This document shows, piece after piece, positions 8,475-16,503 of a stretch of DNA of 64,000 bases; position 1 is the stretch's first letter; each line of letters starts with the position of its first letter. Below the pieces are notes generated by a model that worked only from the letters and a program-made list of their open reading frames with translations, had not been told where the DNA came from and searched no databases. Source of the stretch: Rhodoplanes sp046000175 (GTDB taxonomy: Bacteria; Pseudomonadota; Alphaproteobacteria; Rhizobiales; Xanthobacteraceae); NCBI RefSeq assembly GCF_046000175.1, contig NZ_JBEOMB010000047.1, positions 39,487-103,486 of the forward strand. The letters are read 5' to 3'. Both the position numbers and the translations under genes were made by a program.

Positions 8475-9266
8475 ATGGCCCAGCGCATCATCGATCTGTC
8501 CATCAGCATCGACGCCGACGTGCCGAGCGATCCCCCGATGGCGCGTCCGAAGGTCACCTATCTGGATCACGGACAGACCTTCGGGCGCCTGCAGGCGTTC
8601 TTCCCCGGCCTCACCCCCGACCGGCTGCCGGACGGCGCCACCTGGGCGATCGAGAAGGTCGAGCTGACCACCCACAACGGCACCCATCTCGACGCGCCCT
8701 GGCATTTCCACCCGACCATGAACCACGCCCTGGTCGCCGGCGGCGAGCGGGCCGCGACCATCGACGAGATCCCGCTGGACTGGTGCTTCAGGCCCGGCGT
8801 GAAGCTCGACTTCCGCCATCTCCCCGACGGCCACGTGGCGACGGCGACCGAGGTCGAGGCCGAGCTCGCCCGCATCGGCCATGTGTTGAAGCCGCTCGAC
8901 ATCGTGCTGGTCAACACCGCGGCCGGCGGCCGCTACGGCGCGCCCGACTATCTCGACGCCGGCTGCGGCATGGGCCGCGAGGCGACGCTGTGGCTCACCT
9001 CGCGCGGCGTCCGCGTGGTCGGCACCGATGCGTGGTCGTGGGACGCGCCGTTCGCGGCGACGGCGAAGCGCTTCGCCGAGACCGACGACGCATCGCTGAT
9101 CTGGGAGGGCCACAAGGCCGGCCGCGAGATCGGCTACTGCCATCTGGAGAAGCTCCACAATCTCGAGCTCCTGCCGGCGACCGGATTCACGGTCGCCTGC
9201 TTCCCGGTGAAGATCCGCGCCGCCTCGGCCGGCTGGACCCGCGCCGTCGCGATCCTGGACGACTGA
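8475..9266 (+). CDS. Cyclase family (kynurenine formamidase-like) metal-dependent hydrolase
   Basis: The protein has 263 residues from the ATG at 8475. It begins with the family-typical DLSISIDADVPSDPP and carries the metal-binding motif HNGTHLDAPWHF (HxGTHxDxPxH). A further conserved block is GMGREATLWLTSRGVRVVGTDAWSWD. The family includes bacterial kynurenine formamidases and isatin hydrolases that open amide or lactam bonds with Mn or Zn; the true substrate is not known. It is the first gene of a three-gene unit with a TctC-like binding protein (86 bp later) and a beta-keto acid cleavage enzyme, so it probably prepares a carboxylic acid for breakdown. Expression is likely repressed by the divergent TetR protein. 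Confidence 0.9.
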   Translation: MAQRIIDLSISIDADVPSDPPMARPKVTYLDHGQTFGRLQAFFPGLTPDRLPDGATWAIEKVELTTHNGTHLDAPWHFHPTMNHALVAGGERAATIDEIPLDWCFRPGVKLDFRHLPDGHVATATEVEAELARIGHVLKPLDIVLVNTAAGGRYGAPDYLDAGCGMGREATLWLTSRGVRVVGTDAWSWDAPFAATAKRFAETDDASLIWEGHKAGREIGYCHLEKLHNLELLPATGFTVACFPVKIRAASAGWTRAVAILDD

Positions 9267-9352
9267 CGGCGCGCTCGACGGGTCGGGCGCCCGTGCGCCC
9301 GATCAGGCCTGGTTTCACAAGGACTCGTTTCACAAAGACAAGAAGGATGATC

Positions 9353-10336
9353 ATGGGACGAACGCAAGCCACCCTTCTCGCCACCGCCGCCCTCGCCCTC
9401 GGGGCCGCCGCCGCCCTGCCGGCGCAGGCCCAGACGCAGGCGCCGGGCGAAAAATGGGCCAACCGCCCGGTCGAGCTGATCGTGCCGTGGACGGCCGGCG
9501 GCGGTGTCGACATCGTCGCCCGCGCCATGGCGCAGGCGATGTCCGGCGACCTCGGCCAGAACGTCTTCGTCACCAATCGCGAGGGCGCCGGCGGCACGCT
9601 CGGCTTCCGCGCCCTGGTCGCCGCGACGCCGGACGGGCACGTGCTGGCCGGCGGCCCGGCGACGCCGGTCACCAACGCGCCCTATCTGGTCAAGGGCGTC
9701 AGCTACGATCCGGAGTCGTTCGAGTACATCTGCCAGTATTTCGAGAACGTCTTCGCGCTCGTGGTGCGGGCCGACTCGCCCTACGCGACCGCCAAGGACC
9801 TGATCGCGGCGGCCAAGAGCGCGCCGTCACCGCTCACCTATGGCAGCCCGGGCGTCGGCTCGATCGGCCACCTGTCGGCCGAGAACGCCGCCGCGGCGCT
9901 CGCCATGAAGGTGCAGCACGTGCCGTTCCGCGGCGACGCCGCCGGCCTGCCGGTGCTGCTCAAGGGCGACATCGACTTCCTGGTGCCGGCGATCTCCTCG
10001 GTGCGCGGCCAGAACGTCCGGGTGCTCGCGGTGTTCTCGGAGGAGCGCCATCCGAGCCTGCCCGACGTGCCGACCGCCAAGGAGCTCGGCGTCGCCCGCT
10101 CGCTGTCGCAGGGCCTCAACGGGCTGTTCGCCCCGAAGGGCATCCCGGCGCCCGTCAAGGCGTCGCTGGAGAAGGCCTGCGCGGCGGCCGTGAAGTCGGA
10201 GCCGGTCGCGGCGGCGCTGAAGAACACCGGCCAGACCGCGGCCTATCTCGACAGCGCCGCGTTCCGGGCCCGCATCCTCGACGACTACAAGCTGAAGGGC
10301 GAGCTGATCCGGCGGCTCGGCCTCGAAGGCAAGTGA
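9353..10336 (+). CDS. Tripartite tricarboxylate transporter (TctC/Bug) substrate-binding protein
   Basis: The protein has 327 residues with an N-terminal signal peptide (MGRTQATLLATAALALGAAAALPAQAQ), so it is periplasmic. The mature part shows the Bug-family pattern: W-x-N-RPVELIVPWTAGGGVDI, then REGAGGTLGF, YGSPGVGSIGHLSAENAA, and NGLFAPKGIPA. These proteins bind small carboxylates. The ATG at 9353 has AGAAGG six bases upstream; the ATG at 9347 directly abuts that site and is less likely. No TctA/TctB membrane genes are in the window, so it would have to use transporter subunits encoded elsewhere or serve as a sensor. It lies between the cyclase and BKACE genes. Confidence 0.93.
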   Translation: MGRTQATLLATAALALGAAAALPAQAQTQAPGEKWANRPVELIVPWTAGGGVDIVARAMAQAMSGDLGQNVFVTNREGAGGTLGFRALVAATPDGHVLAGGPATPVTNAPYLVKGVSYDPESFEYICQYFENVFALVVRADSPYATAKDLIAAAKSAPSPLTYGSPGVGSIGHLSAENAAAALAMKVQHVPFRGDAAGLPVLLKGDIDFLVPAISSVRGQNVRVLAVFSEERHPSLPDVPTAKELGVARSLSQGLNGLFAPKGIPAPVKASLEKACAAAVKSEPVAAALKNTGQTAAYLDSAAFRARILDDYKLKGELIRRLGLEGK

Positions 10337-10339
10337 GCG

Positions 10340-11287
10340 ATGGCCGACAGTAAGGCTTCCGGCGGCCCCGCCGCCGGCGCGACCTCGGGCACCACGTCCG
10401 GCAAGCGGCCCGTGATCGTCACCTGTGCGCTCACGGGCGGCGGCGACACGGTCGGCAAGAACCCGGCCGTGCCGGTGACGCCCGAACAGATCGCCACCTC
10501 GGCGCTCGACGCCGCCAAGGCCGGCGCCGCGATCGTCCATATCCATGTGCGCGATCCGGCGACCGGGAAGCCGTCGACCGATCTCGCGCTCTATCGCGAG
10601 ACGGTCGAGCGCATCCGGGCCGTCGACACCGACGTGATCGTCAACCTGACGACCGGCGCCGGCGCCCGCTTCATCCCGTCCGACGCCGACCCCAAGGTCG
10701 GCGCGCCGGGCTCGACCCTCGCCTCGCCCGAGGCGCGGGTGCGCCATGTCGAGGCGCTGCGTCCGGAGATCTGCACGCTCGACATCACCACGATGAACTT
10801 CGGCGAGTTCGTCTTCGTCAACACGCCGGCGCATCTGCGCGTGATGGGCCGCGCCGTGGCGGCGGCCGGCGTGCTGCCCGAGCTCGAGTGCTTCGACAGC
10901 GGCAATGTCCGGCTCGCCCTGCGGCTGATCGAGGAGGGCGTGCTGCACGAGCCCGCCATGTTCCAGCTCTGCCTCGGCGTGCCGTGGGGGGCGCCGGCGA
11001 CCCCCGAGGCGATGATGTTCATGCGCGACATGCTGCCCAAGGGGGCGTTCTGGACCGGCTTCGGCATCGGCCCGGCCCAGTTCCCGATGGTCGCCCAGGC
11101 GGTCCTGCTCGGCGGCCATGTCCGGGTCGGGCTGGAGGACAACCTCCACATCGAGAAGGGCGTGTTGGCGCCGAGCAACGTCGCGCTGGTGGAGAAGGCG
11201 GTGCGGATTCTTCGCGCGCTGGACACCGAGCCGGCGAACCCGGCACAGGCCCGCCACATCCTCGGGTTGCCACGTAAGCCGGTATGA
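10340..11287 (+). CDS. Beta-keto acid cleavage enzyme (BKACE, DUF849)
   Basis: The protein has 315 residues and starts 3 bp after the TctC gene, so the two are co-transcribed. BKACE enzymes use a metal ion, usually Zn, to cleave a beta-keto acid with acetyl-CoA, giving acetoacetate and a new acyl-CoA. Visible landmarks are VIVTCALTGGGDT, the metal-binding AAIVHIHVRDPATGKPS (His67 and His69), NLTTGAG, and GIGPAQFPM followed by GGHVRVGLEDNL. The first about 20 residues are Ala/Gly/Ser/Thr-rich and probably disordered. The specific keto acid is unknown. The adjacent cyclase and binding protein suggest uptake and degradation of one carboxylate. Confidence 0.93.
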   Translation: MADSKASGGPAAGATSGTTSGKRPVIVTCALTGGGDTVGKNPAVPVTPEQIATSALDAAKAGAAIVHIHVRDPATGKPSTDLALYRETVERIRAVDTDVIVNLTTGAGARFIPSDADPKVGAPGSTLASPEARVRHVEALRPEICTLDITTMNFGEFVFVNTPAHLRVMGRAVAAAGVLPELECFDSGNVRLALRLIEEGVLHEPAMFQLCLGVPWGAPATPEAMMFMRDMLPKGAFWTGFGIGPAQFPMVAQAVLLGGHVRVGLEDNLHIEKGVLAPSNVALVEKAVRILRALDTEPANPAQARHILGLPRKPV

Positions 11288-11290
11288 TGC

Positions 11291-11483
11291 TCCGGGCGCG
11301 GCCTCGTGTCCCGGGCGCTCCCTCGATCCGAGGTCTCGTGTCCCGGGCCGGCGCGTTGCGCCGTGACCCGGGACCCAGGGCCGGAGGACGAGGCCGTCCG
11401 AGGATCCTTTCCCGTGCCGCCCCTGGATCCCGGCTCTGCGGCGCGTCAGGCCTCCGGCCGGACGCGCCTCGTCCGGGACACGG
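11291..11483. repeat. Family B intergenic palindromic repeats, compound copy 3
   Basis: This stretch holds repeated CTCGTGTCCCGGGC units (near 11305 and 11336), GTGACCCGGGACCCAGGG, and TCGTCCGGGACACGG at the right end. It occupies most of the 310-bp gap between the BKACE gene and rpmF. The remaining bases to 11597 hold only an AT-richer stretch (CTCTATAAGC) that could be the rpmF promoter. Confidence 0.7.
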
Positions 11484-11597
11484 ATCCCCGAAAACCGCTC
11501 TAGCCAGCCCGGGGCGCTTGCTCTATAAGCCCCACTTTCCGGAAAACCGGGCTTCGGCGCGTCCTCGCTGCCGGCCCCTGTCGAGGAGACCGCGCCC

Positions 11598-11783
11598 ATG
11601 GCCGTGCCGAAACGAAAGACCTCGCCCTCCCGCCGCGGTATGCGCCGCTCGGCCGACGCCATCAAGGCGCCGACCTATGTGGAGGACAAGGACTCGGGCG
11701 AGCTGCGCCGCCCCCACCACGTCGATCTGAAGACCGGCATGTATCGCGGCCGGCAGATCTTCACCAAGAAGTCCGAGGACTGA
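11598..11783 (+). CDS. rpmF: 50S ribosomal protein L32
   Basis: This 61-residue basic protein begins MAVPKRKTSPSRRGMRRSAD, the universal L32 start, and continues HHVDLKTGMYRGRQIF as in alphaproteobacterial L32. It lacks the Cys pairs of zinc-binding L32 forms. It is part of the large ribosomal subunit. The plsX-fabH genes that follow rpmF in gammaproteobacteria are absent, as expected for this group. A GC-rich hairpin follows the stop codon. Confidence 0.97.
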   Translation: MAVPKRKTSPSRRGMRRSADAIKAPTYVEDKDSGELRRPHHVDLKTGMYRGRQIFTKKSED

Positions 11784-11789
11784 GCGGCC

Positions 11790-11810
11790 GGGTCCGGCCT
11801 AGCCGGACCC
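11790..11810 (+). terminator. Hairpin after rpmF
   Basis: A perfect stem GGGTCCGGC / GCCGGACCC with a 3-base loop lies seven bases after the rpmF stop. It has no T-run, so it may act as a Rho-dependent or mRNA-stabilising end rather than a classical terminator. Confidence 0.4.
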
Positions 11811-11982
11811 GCGTCGTCGCCCGCATGCCGCGACCGAACGGTCGCGGACCACGCCCGTGTGCGCCGCGCCCGGGCGCTTTCGGCGTTTACGGCACGGCAG
11901 GACGCCGCGTCACTGGACGGACACGGCCGGCGCGTCTAAGAGGCGGGCCATTCCGCCGCCCGCCGTTTCGAGGACCTGTTCC

Positions 11983-12393
11983 ATGTTCATGCTCGGCTTT
12001 CCGCTGCTCCTCGTCCCGTTCGCGATCTACAACATCGTCGCCTTCCTGCTGCGCGGCTTCGTGTGGACCGACCCGGTGTTCCAGGTCCGGATGATCTCGC
12101 AGGCCGAGTTCGCCTTGAGCTGGGGCGACGCTCTGGTCGTGGTGGGGCTGGTGTTCCTGTTCCTGGAGATCGCCAAGGCGACCCGGATGTCGCGCCGCAG
12201 CGTGGTCGACCACGTGCTGTCGCTGCTCCTCTTCATCGCCATGCTGATCGAGTTCCTGGTGGTGCCGGAGACCGCCACGGCCACCTTCTTCCTTCTGCTC
12301 GTCATCGCCTTCGTCGACGTGATCGCCGGCTTCACGGTGTCGCTGCGCACGGCCCAGCGCGACGTGTCGCTGGAGACGGTGCGAGCGGAGTAG
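11983..12393 (+). CDS. Small integral membrane protein of unknown function
   Basis: The protein has 136 residues with four likely membrane segments: residues 2-23 (FMLGFPLLLVPFAIYNIVAFLL), about 45-63, about 76-93, and about 98-118. The ATG at 11983 begins directly before the first segment; reading further upstream adds a GC-rich shadow. The C-terminal tail is short and charged. I do not recognise a named family, and no motif for transport or catalysis is visible. It is convergent with the SemiSWEET-like gene 7 bp away. Confidence 0.7.
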   Translation: MFMLGFPLLLVPFAIYNIVAFLLRGFVWTDPVFQVRMISQAEFALSWGDALVVVGLVFLFLEIAKATRMSRRSVVDHVLSLLLFIAMLIEFLVVPETATATFFLLLVIAFVDVIAGFTVSLRTAQRDVSLETVRAE

Positions 12394-12400
12394 GGCGCCG

Positions 12401-12736
12401 TTATTCGGCTGCGGCGGCGCCGGCACGGTCGGACGCGCCGGACCGCGCTGCGGTCCGGTCGGCGGCGATCTCGCGCAGCTTGAACACCAGGATGATCGCC
12501 AGCATCGCCAGGCTGACGCTGTTGGCGAGCACGATCACCGGGTCGCCCTGCAGCAGGCCGTAGACCACCCACAGGGCGATGCCGGCCGACAGGATGGAGA
12601 ACATCTTCAGCGACAGGTCGCCGGTGCGGCCGGTCTGCCAGCACTTCCTCACCTGCGGCACGTAGGACACGGTGGTACAGAACGCCGCGACGAGGCCGAC
12701 CGCGGTGGCGAGGTGTTGCGAGAGGAGGCCGGTCAT
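12401..12736 (-). CDS. SemiSWEET-like PQ-loop transporter
   Basis: This 111-residue protein has one triple-helix bundle: membrane segments at about 9-28, 42-62 and 68-87. The PQ motif lies at the end of the first helix (TTVSYVPQVRKCWQTGRTGDLS). SemiSWEETs form dimers that equilibrate sugars across the inner membrane. The length is typical up to residue about 90. The last 20 residues are an Ala/Arg-rich tail with no clear role. The start is the ATG at 12734-12736. Confidence 0.85.
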   Translation of the reverse strand: MTGLLSQHLATAVGLVAAFCTTVSYVPQVRKCWQTGRTGDLSLKMFSILSAGIALWVVYGLLQGDPVIVLANSVSLAMLAIILVFKLREIAADRTAARSGASDRAGAAAAE

Positions 12737-12838
12737 GCCGGCTCAAGTGCCTCGCCGCGATGCGGGTTCCACGACGACGCGCGAGAGCCGTCCGCCGCGT
12801 GATAACGTCGGGCGACACGCGTCCGAACGGCTCGATCC

Positions 12839-13351
12839 ATGATCTATCTCGCCGGCCCCGACGTCTTCCTGCCCGACGCCGCCGCGATCGGGCGGCGCAA
12901 GGTCGCGCTGTGCGCCCGCTACGGCCTCGCGGCCCTGCATCCGCTCGACGAGGCGCTCGGGCCGGACCCGGCGTCGGACGCGATCTTCGCCGGCAATCTC
13001 GCCAGGATGGACCGGGCCGCGGCCGTGATCGCCGACCTGACGCCGTTCCGCGGGCCGAGCGCCGATGCCGGCACGGTGTTCGAGCTCGGCTACATGGCGG
13101 GGCGCGGAAAGCTCTGTCTCGGCTACTCCAACGACCCGCGTCCCTATGCGGGCCGCGTGGTCGCGGACGGCCACCTGATCGAGGACTTCGGCCTCGCCGA
13201 CAATCTGATGATCGCCCACGCGCTGGACCGTTTCGGCGCCCCGATCGTGGTGCCGAAGAGCGCCCCGGCCGACCTGTTCCGCGATCTCACCGCCTTCGAG
13301 ACCTGCGTGCGGCTGGTGGCGGCGCGTCTCGTTCCGCCTCGCTCCGTGTGA
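12839..13351 (+). CDS. Nucleoside 2-deoxyribosyltransferase family protein
   Basis: This 170-residue cytoplasmic protein begins MIYLAGPDVFLPDA, the GPD(V)F motif of the family. It carries the conserved blocks RMDRAAAVIADLTPFRGPSADAGTVFELGYMAGRGK, where the Asp and the Glu of FELGYM match the catalytic and substrate-binding region. The family exchanges or hydrolyses the base of 2'-deoxyribonucleosides for salvage or clean-up. The length is normal. It is convergent with amt, and a terminator for amt lies between them. Confidence 0.88.
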   Translation: MIYLAGPDVFLPDAAAIGRRKVALCARYGLAALHPLDEALGPDPASDAIFAGNLARMDRAAAVIADLTPFRGPSADAGTVFELGYMAGRGKLCLGYSNDPRPYAGRVVADGHLIEDFGLADNLMIAHALDRFGAPIVVPKSAPADLFRDLTAFETCVRLVAARLVPPRSV

Positions 13352-13441
13352 GCGCGGCCTCTCGGCGCGATCCCGTTCACGTCGGTTTCGTCGAGGCCCG
13401 TCGCACGCGACCGTCGCGGCGGCGCGCTTGCGGCCGGGACC

Positions 13442-13474
13442 AAAAAAGAGGCCCCGACACGAGGTCGGGGCCTC
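13442..13474 (-). terminator. Rho-independent terminator of the amt-glnK unit
   Basis: Read on the minus strand, the stem GAGGCCCCGAC / GTCGGGGCCTC with a 5-base loop is followed by TTTTTT (A-run at 13442-13447 on the plus strand). It lies about 90 bp beyond the amt stop codon. Confidence 0.88.
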
Positions 13475-13479
13475 CCAGC

Positions 13480-13552
13480 GGGAGGAGCGGTGCCGGGTCT
13501 CCGCTCCTCCCGTATCGGGCCGCGATGCGCGCCTTCAGAGGGCGCGCATCGC
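13480..13552. repeat. Two further hairpins between the terminator and amt
   Basis: There are two inverted repeats: GGGAGGAGCGG (13480-13490) with CCGCTCCTCCC (13501-13511), and GCGATGCGCGCC (13522-13533) with GGCGCGCATCGC (13541-13552). They lie in the transcribed 3' region of amt and may stabilise the message end. Confidence 0.55.
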
Positions 13553-13566
13553 GCGTGAGACGGGTC

Positions 13567-15015
13567 TCACATGTTGTAGGCGCGCTCGCCGTGGTCGGCG
13601 AGGTCGAGGCCCTCGCGCTCCTGCTCGGCGGTCGGCCGCAGGCCGACGACGAGGTCGACGATCTTGTAGAGGATCGCCGAGCCGACACCCGACCACACGA
13701 TGGTCAGGCCGACGGCCTTGAGCTGCGAGATGAGCTGCGCCATCTGGTCGAAGTCGGCGACCTTGGCGGCGACGTAGTCGTAGACGCCGGTGCCGCCGAG
13801 CGCGGGGTTGACCAGGATGCCGGTGCCTATGGCGCCGATGATGCCGCCGACGCAGTGGATGCCGAACACGTCGAGCGCGTCGTCGTAGCCGAAGGCGTTC
13901 TTCACGACCGAGCAGAAGAACAGGCAGACGATGCCGACGATCAGGCCGAGCACGATGGCGCCCATCGGGCCCGCGAAGCCGGCCGCCGGGGTGACGGCGA
14001 CGAGACCGGCGATGCAGCCCGACAGCGCGCCGAGGAGCGACGGCTTGCCCTTCACGATCCACTCCGCGAACATCCACGACAGCGCGGCGGCGGCGGTGGC
14101 GACGAAGGTGTTGACCATCGCGAGCGCGGCCGAGCCCGAGGCCTCCAGCGCCGAGCCGGCGTTGAAGCCGAACCAGCCCACCCACAGCAGGGCGGCGCCG
14201 ATCATCGTCTGAGTCAGCGAGTGGGGAGGCATCAGCTCCTTGCCGAAGCCGATGCGACGGCCGACGATCAGGGCGCCGACGATGCCGGCGATGCCCGCAT
14301 TGATGTGCACCACGGTGCCGCCGGCGAAGTCGAGCGCGCCCCACGAGAAGATCTGACCGGCGTCGGCCATCACCTCGTCGAGCTTGGCCTGGGCGGCCGC
14401 CTTGGCGGCGGCGTCAGTGGCCGCGGCGACGGCGGCGGCGGCGTCGGCGATCGCGTCCGGGCCGGCCCAGTACCAGACCATGTGGGCGATCGGGAAGTAG
14501 ATCAGCGTGACCCACAGCGGGATGAACAGGGCGAGCGCCGAGAACTTCATGCGCTCCGCGAAGGCGCCGACGATCAGGGCGGGCGTGATCGCTGCGAAGG
14601 TCATCTGGAAGCAGACGTAGATCAGTTCGGAGATGTTGGCGCCGACCGAGAAGGTCGCGGCCTTCGTCTCCGGCGTCACGCCGGCCAGGAACAGCTTGGA
14701 GAAGCCGCCGATGAAGGGCGAGCCGCCCGTGAAGGTGACGCTGTAGCCGTAGATGGCCCACAGCACGACGCAGATGCAGACCGTGTAGAAGACGTGCGCC
14801 AGCACCGACAGCATGTTCTTGGAGCGCACCAGGCCGCCGTAGAACAGCGCGAGGCCCGGGATCGTCATCAGCAGAACGAGCACGGCCGACGTCATCATCC
14901 AGGCGTTGTCGCCCTTGTTGACGGTCGGCTCGGCCGCGAAGGCCGTGCTCGCCGCCAGCATCGCGACCGCGAAGGCCGCGATGCCCGCACGATACGGATT
15001 CTTTGTTGTCATCAT
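13567..15015 (-). CDS. amt: Ammonium transporter (Amt/MEP/Rh family)
   Basis: The protein has about 482 residues from the ATG at 13013+2000 (15013-15015), with AGGAG just upstream; longer frames above it are not supported. A signal-like first helix (residues about 9-27) is followed by about 11 membrane segments. Family blocks are visible: PGLALFYGGLVRSKN, FQMTFAAITPALIVGAFAER, GALDFAGGTVVHINAGIAGI (pore His), and DDALDVFGIHCVGGIIG (second pore His). An extra Ala/Asp-rich loop lies between the segment ending PIAHMVWYWAGPDA and the FSWGALDFAGG block. The gene follows glnK by 25 bp, the classic pair in which PII gates the channel. Expression is expected under nitrogen limitation. Confidence 0.96.
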   Translation of the reverse strand: MMTTKNPYRAGIAAFAVAMLAASTAFAAEPTVNKGDNAWMMTSAVLVLLMTIPGLALFYGGLVRSKNMLSVLAHVFYTVCICVVLWAIYGYSVTFTGGSPFIGGFSKLFLAGVTPETKAATFSVGANISELIYVCFQMTFAAITPALIVGAFAERMKFSALALFIPLWVTLIYFPIAHMVWYWAGPDAIADAAAAVAAATDAAAKAAAQAKLDEVMADAGQIFSWGALDFAGGTVVHINAGIAGIVGALIVGRRIGFGKELMPPHSLTQTMIGAALLWVGWFGFNAGSALEASGSAALAMVNTFVATAAAALSWMFAEWIVKGKPSLLGALSGCIAGLVAVTPAAGFAGPMGAIVLGLIVGIVCLFFCSVVKNAFGYDDALDVFGIHCVGGIIGAIGTGILVNPALGGTGVYDYVAAKVADFDQMAQLISQLKAVGLTIVWSGVGSAILYKIVDLVVGLRPTAEQEREGLDLADHGERAYNM

Positions 15016-15040
15016 GTCACTCCTGTCCGTTGGGTGCGGA

Positions 15041-15379
15041 TCACAGCGCCGCATTGTCGGTTTCGCCGGTCCGGATGCGGACCGCCTGATCGATGCCGAC
15101 GACGAAGATCTTGCCGTCGCCGATCTGGCCGGTCTTGGCGGCGCCCGAGATCGTCTCGATCACCTTCTCGACCTGATTGCTCGGCACCGCGATCTCCACC
15201 TTCACCTTCGGCAGGAAGCTCACCGCGTATTCGGTGCCACGATAGATTTCGGTATGGCCCTTCTGACGCCCGTAGCCTTTCACCTCGGTCACGGTCATGC
15301 CGTAGACGCCGATGGAGGTGAGCGCATCGCGGACCTCGTCGAGCTTGAATGGCTTGATGATGGCCATGACGATTTTCAT
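15041..15379 (-). CDS. glnK: Nitrogen regulatory protein PII (GlnK-type)
   Basis: This is a 112-residue PII trimer subunit. It begins MKIVMAIIKPFKLDEVRDAL and carries the T-loop GYGRQKGHTEIYRGTEY with the uridylylation Tyr, then FLPKVKVEIAV and TGQIGDGKIFV for the ATP/2-oxoglutarate site. It senses 2-oxoglutarate, ATP and ADP, and blocks the ammonium channel when nitrogen is plentiful. It lies directly upstream of amt on the same strand, which marks it as the GlnK type. A second PII gene lies 572 bp upstream. Confidence 0.95.
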   Translation of the reverse strand: MKIVMAIIKPFKLDEVRDALTSIGVYGMTVTEVKGYGRQKGHTEIYRGTEYAVSFLPKVKVEIAVPSNQVEKVIETISGAAKTGQIGDGKIFVVGIDQAVRIRTGETDNAAL

Positions 15380-15491
15380 AGAATCGATCCCCGCTGGAGC
15401 CCCCTCTGGCCGAGGACTGGCCGAGGATGGGCTGAAATAACGGCTCGGCGCGCGAGATCGCCCCCCGCAAGCTTAGCCGGGAGGAGCCGAA

Positions 15492-15507
15492 TCAAACCGC
15501 GTGCCAA
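15492..15507 (-). promoter_or_regulatory. Possible sigma-54 promoter for glnK-amt
   Basis: On the minus strand the sequence TTGGCACG-CGGT-TTGAT matches the sigma-54 consensus YTGGCACG-N4-TTGCW at all but one key base (A in place of C in the -12 GC). Spacing is correct, and it lies about 110 bp upstream of glnK. The -12 mismatch makes it uncertain. No clear NtrC site was recognised. Confidence 0.35.
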
Positions 15508-15791
15508 CCCGGGTTCCTTTCGGCGGCCCCATGATTCCGCGGTGCTTTGTCGCGTGGCCGTCGAAGCCGGGCGGCGCCGGGTACGGCGGAGCGGGTGAAA
15601 AGGCGGGCAGTCGCGGCGCGACGGCGCGTCGCTGCGCAATCGGCAGGCGTTTTCTGCCTAATCCGTGATCAGGGAGGTCTCGGATCTTACCGGGACATAA
15701 ACGGCGGGCTACGAAAGTATGAGACCCGGGGCGGGGCGTCGGCGAGCCGCCGCCGGCTCAGGGCGCGCGGATGCGGAGCCGCCTACGACCC

Positions 15792-15913
15792 GTCATCCCG
15801 GGGCGCGGACCACAGGTCCGCGAGCCCGGGATCCATACTCCCGGTATCGGTGGCTCACGACAGGCAGGGTGTATGGGTCCCGGGCTCGGCCGTTGCGGGC
15901 CGCCCCGGGACGA
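15792..15913. repeat. Family C intergenic palindromic repeat, copy 1
   Basis: It starts GTCATCCCGGGGCGCGGAC, with the arm GGTCCGCGAGCCCGGGATCC and GTGGCTCACGACAGGCAGG in the middle, and ends GGCCGCCCCGGGACGACG. Related copies are near 17491 and 22990. All lie between genes. Confidence 0.7.
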
Positions 15914-15951
15914 CGACGCACCTCTGCAAAGCCTCGCGCGGGCGCGCGGGG

Positions 15952-16290
15952 CTACAGCGCGTCGGCGTCGGACTCGCCGGTGCGGATGCGCATCGCCCGG
16001 TCGACCTTGGTGACGAAGATCTTGCCGTCGCCGATCTGGCCGGTGCGGGCGGCGGCGCTGATCGCCTCGATCACGGCGTCGACCCGGTCGGCCGGGACCA
16101 CCACGTCGATGCGCACCTTGGGCAGGAAGCTGACGGCGTATTCGGCACCCCGATAGATCTCGGTGTGGCCCTTCTGGCGGCCGTAGCCCTTCACCTCGGC
16201 GACCGTCATGCCGGTGACCCCGATGCGGGTCAGCGCCTGGTGGACGTCGTCGAGCTTGAACGGCTTGATCACCGCGATCACGAGCTTCAT
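15952..16290 (-). CDS. Second nitrogen regulatory protein PII
   Basis: This is another 112-residue PII protein, MKLVIAVIKPFKLDDVHQAL, with an intact T-loop GYGRQKGHTEIYRGAEY and TGQIGDGKIFV. The ATG at 16288-16290 gives the exact family length; reading upstream adds an unlikely Arg-rich leader. It is on the same strand as glnK-amt but has its own gap and no amt gene of its own. It could be a duplicated GlnK or a GlnB-type partner. The usual GlnB neighbour glnA is not in the window. Its T-loop is nearly the same as that of the amt-linked paralogue, so it may also bind the channel. Confidence 0.93.
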   Translation of the reverse strand: MKLVIAVIKPFKLDDVHQALTRIGVTGMTVAEVKGYGRQKGHTEIYRGAEYAVSFLPKVRIDVVVPADRVDAVIEAISAAARTGQIGDGKIFVTKVDRAMRIRTGESDADAL

Positions 16291-16503
16291 GGCGGCCCCC
16301 TCTGTCGTGTTCGGCGACCGAGCGGCCGCCGGGCGGTGCCGTGCCCGGCTCGGCCGACGGCACCGCGATGGACGAAGCGTGAAAAAGGCGTCCGTGCGCC
16401 GAAAAACCGCGCCGACGCCGGAAGAGCGAGCCCTCACACTACGCCAAGGAAACGCCGCCGTCAGCCGCCCTGTGGGCGGCCGGCCGGGCGGGCCGGCGCC
16501 GGC

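Larger units (their letters stand above)
15380..15951. other. Gap between the two PII genes
   Basis: No convincing gene was found in this 572-bp gap. It holds a sigma-54-like sequence (15492-15507), a run of GC-rich DNA with weak coding potential, and one palindromic repeat (15792-15913). It must also hold the 3' end of no other gene, because the second PII gene stops at its far edge. Confidence 0.6.

Noticed and set aside
15376..15639. An 87-codon minus-strand frame upstream of glnK
   Set aside because: It is Arg-rich with no clear ribosome site, and overlaps the likely promoter region.
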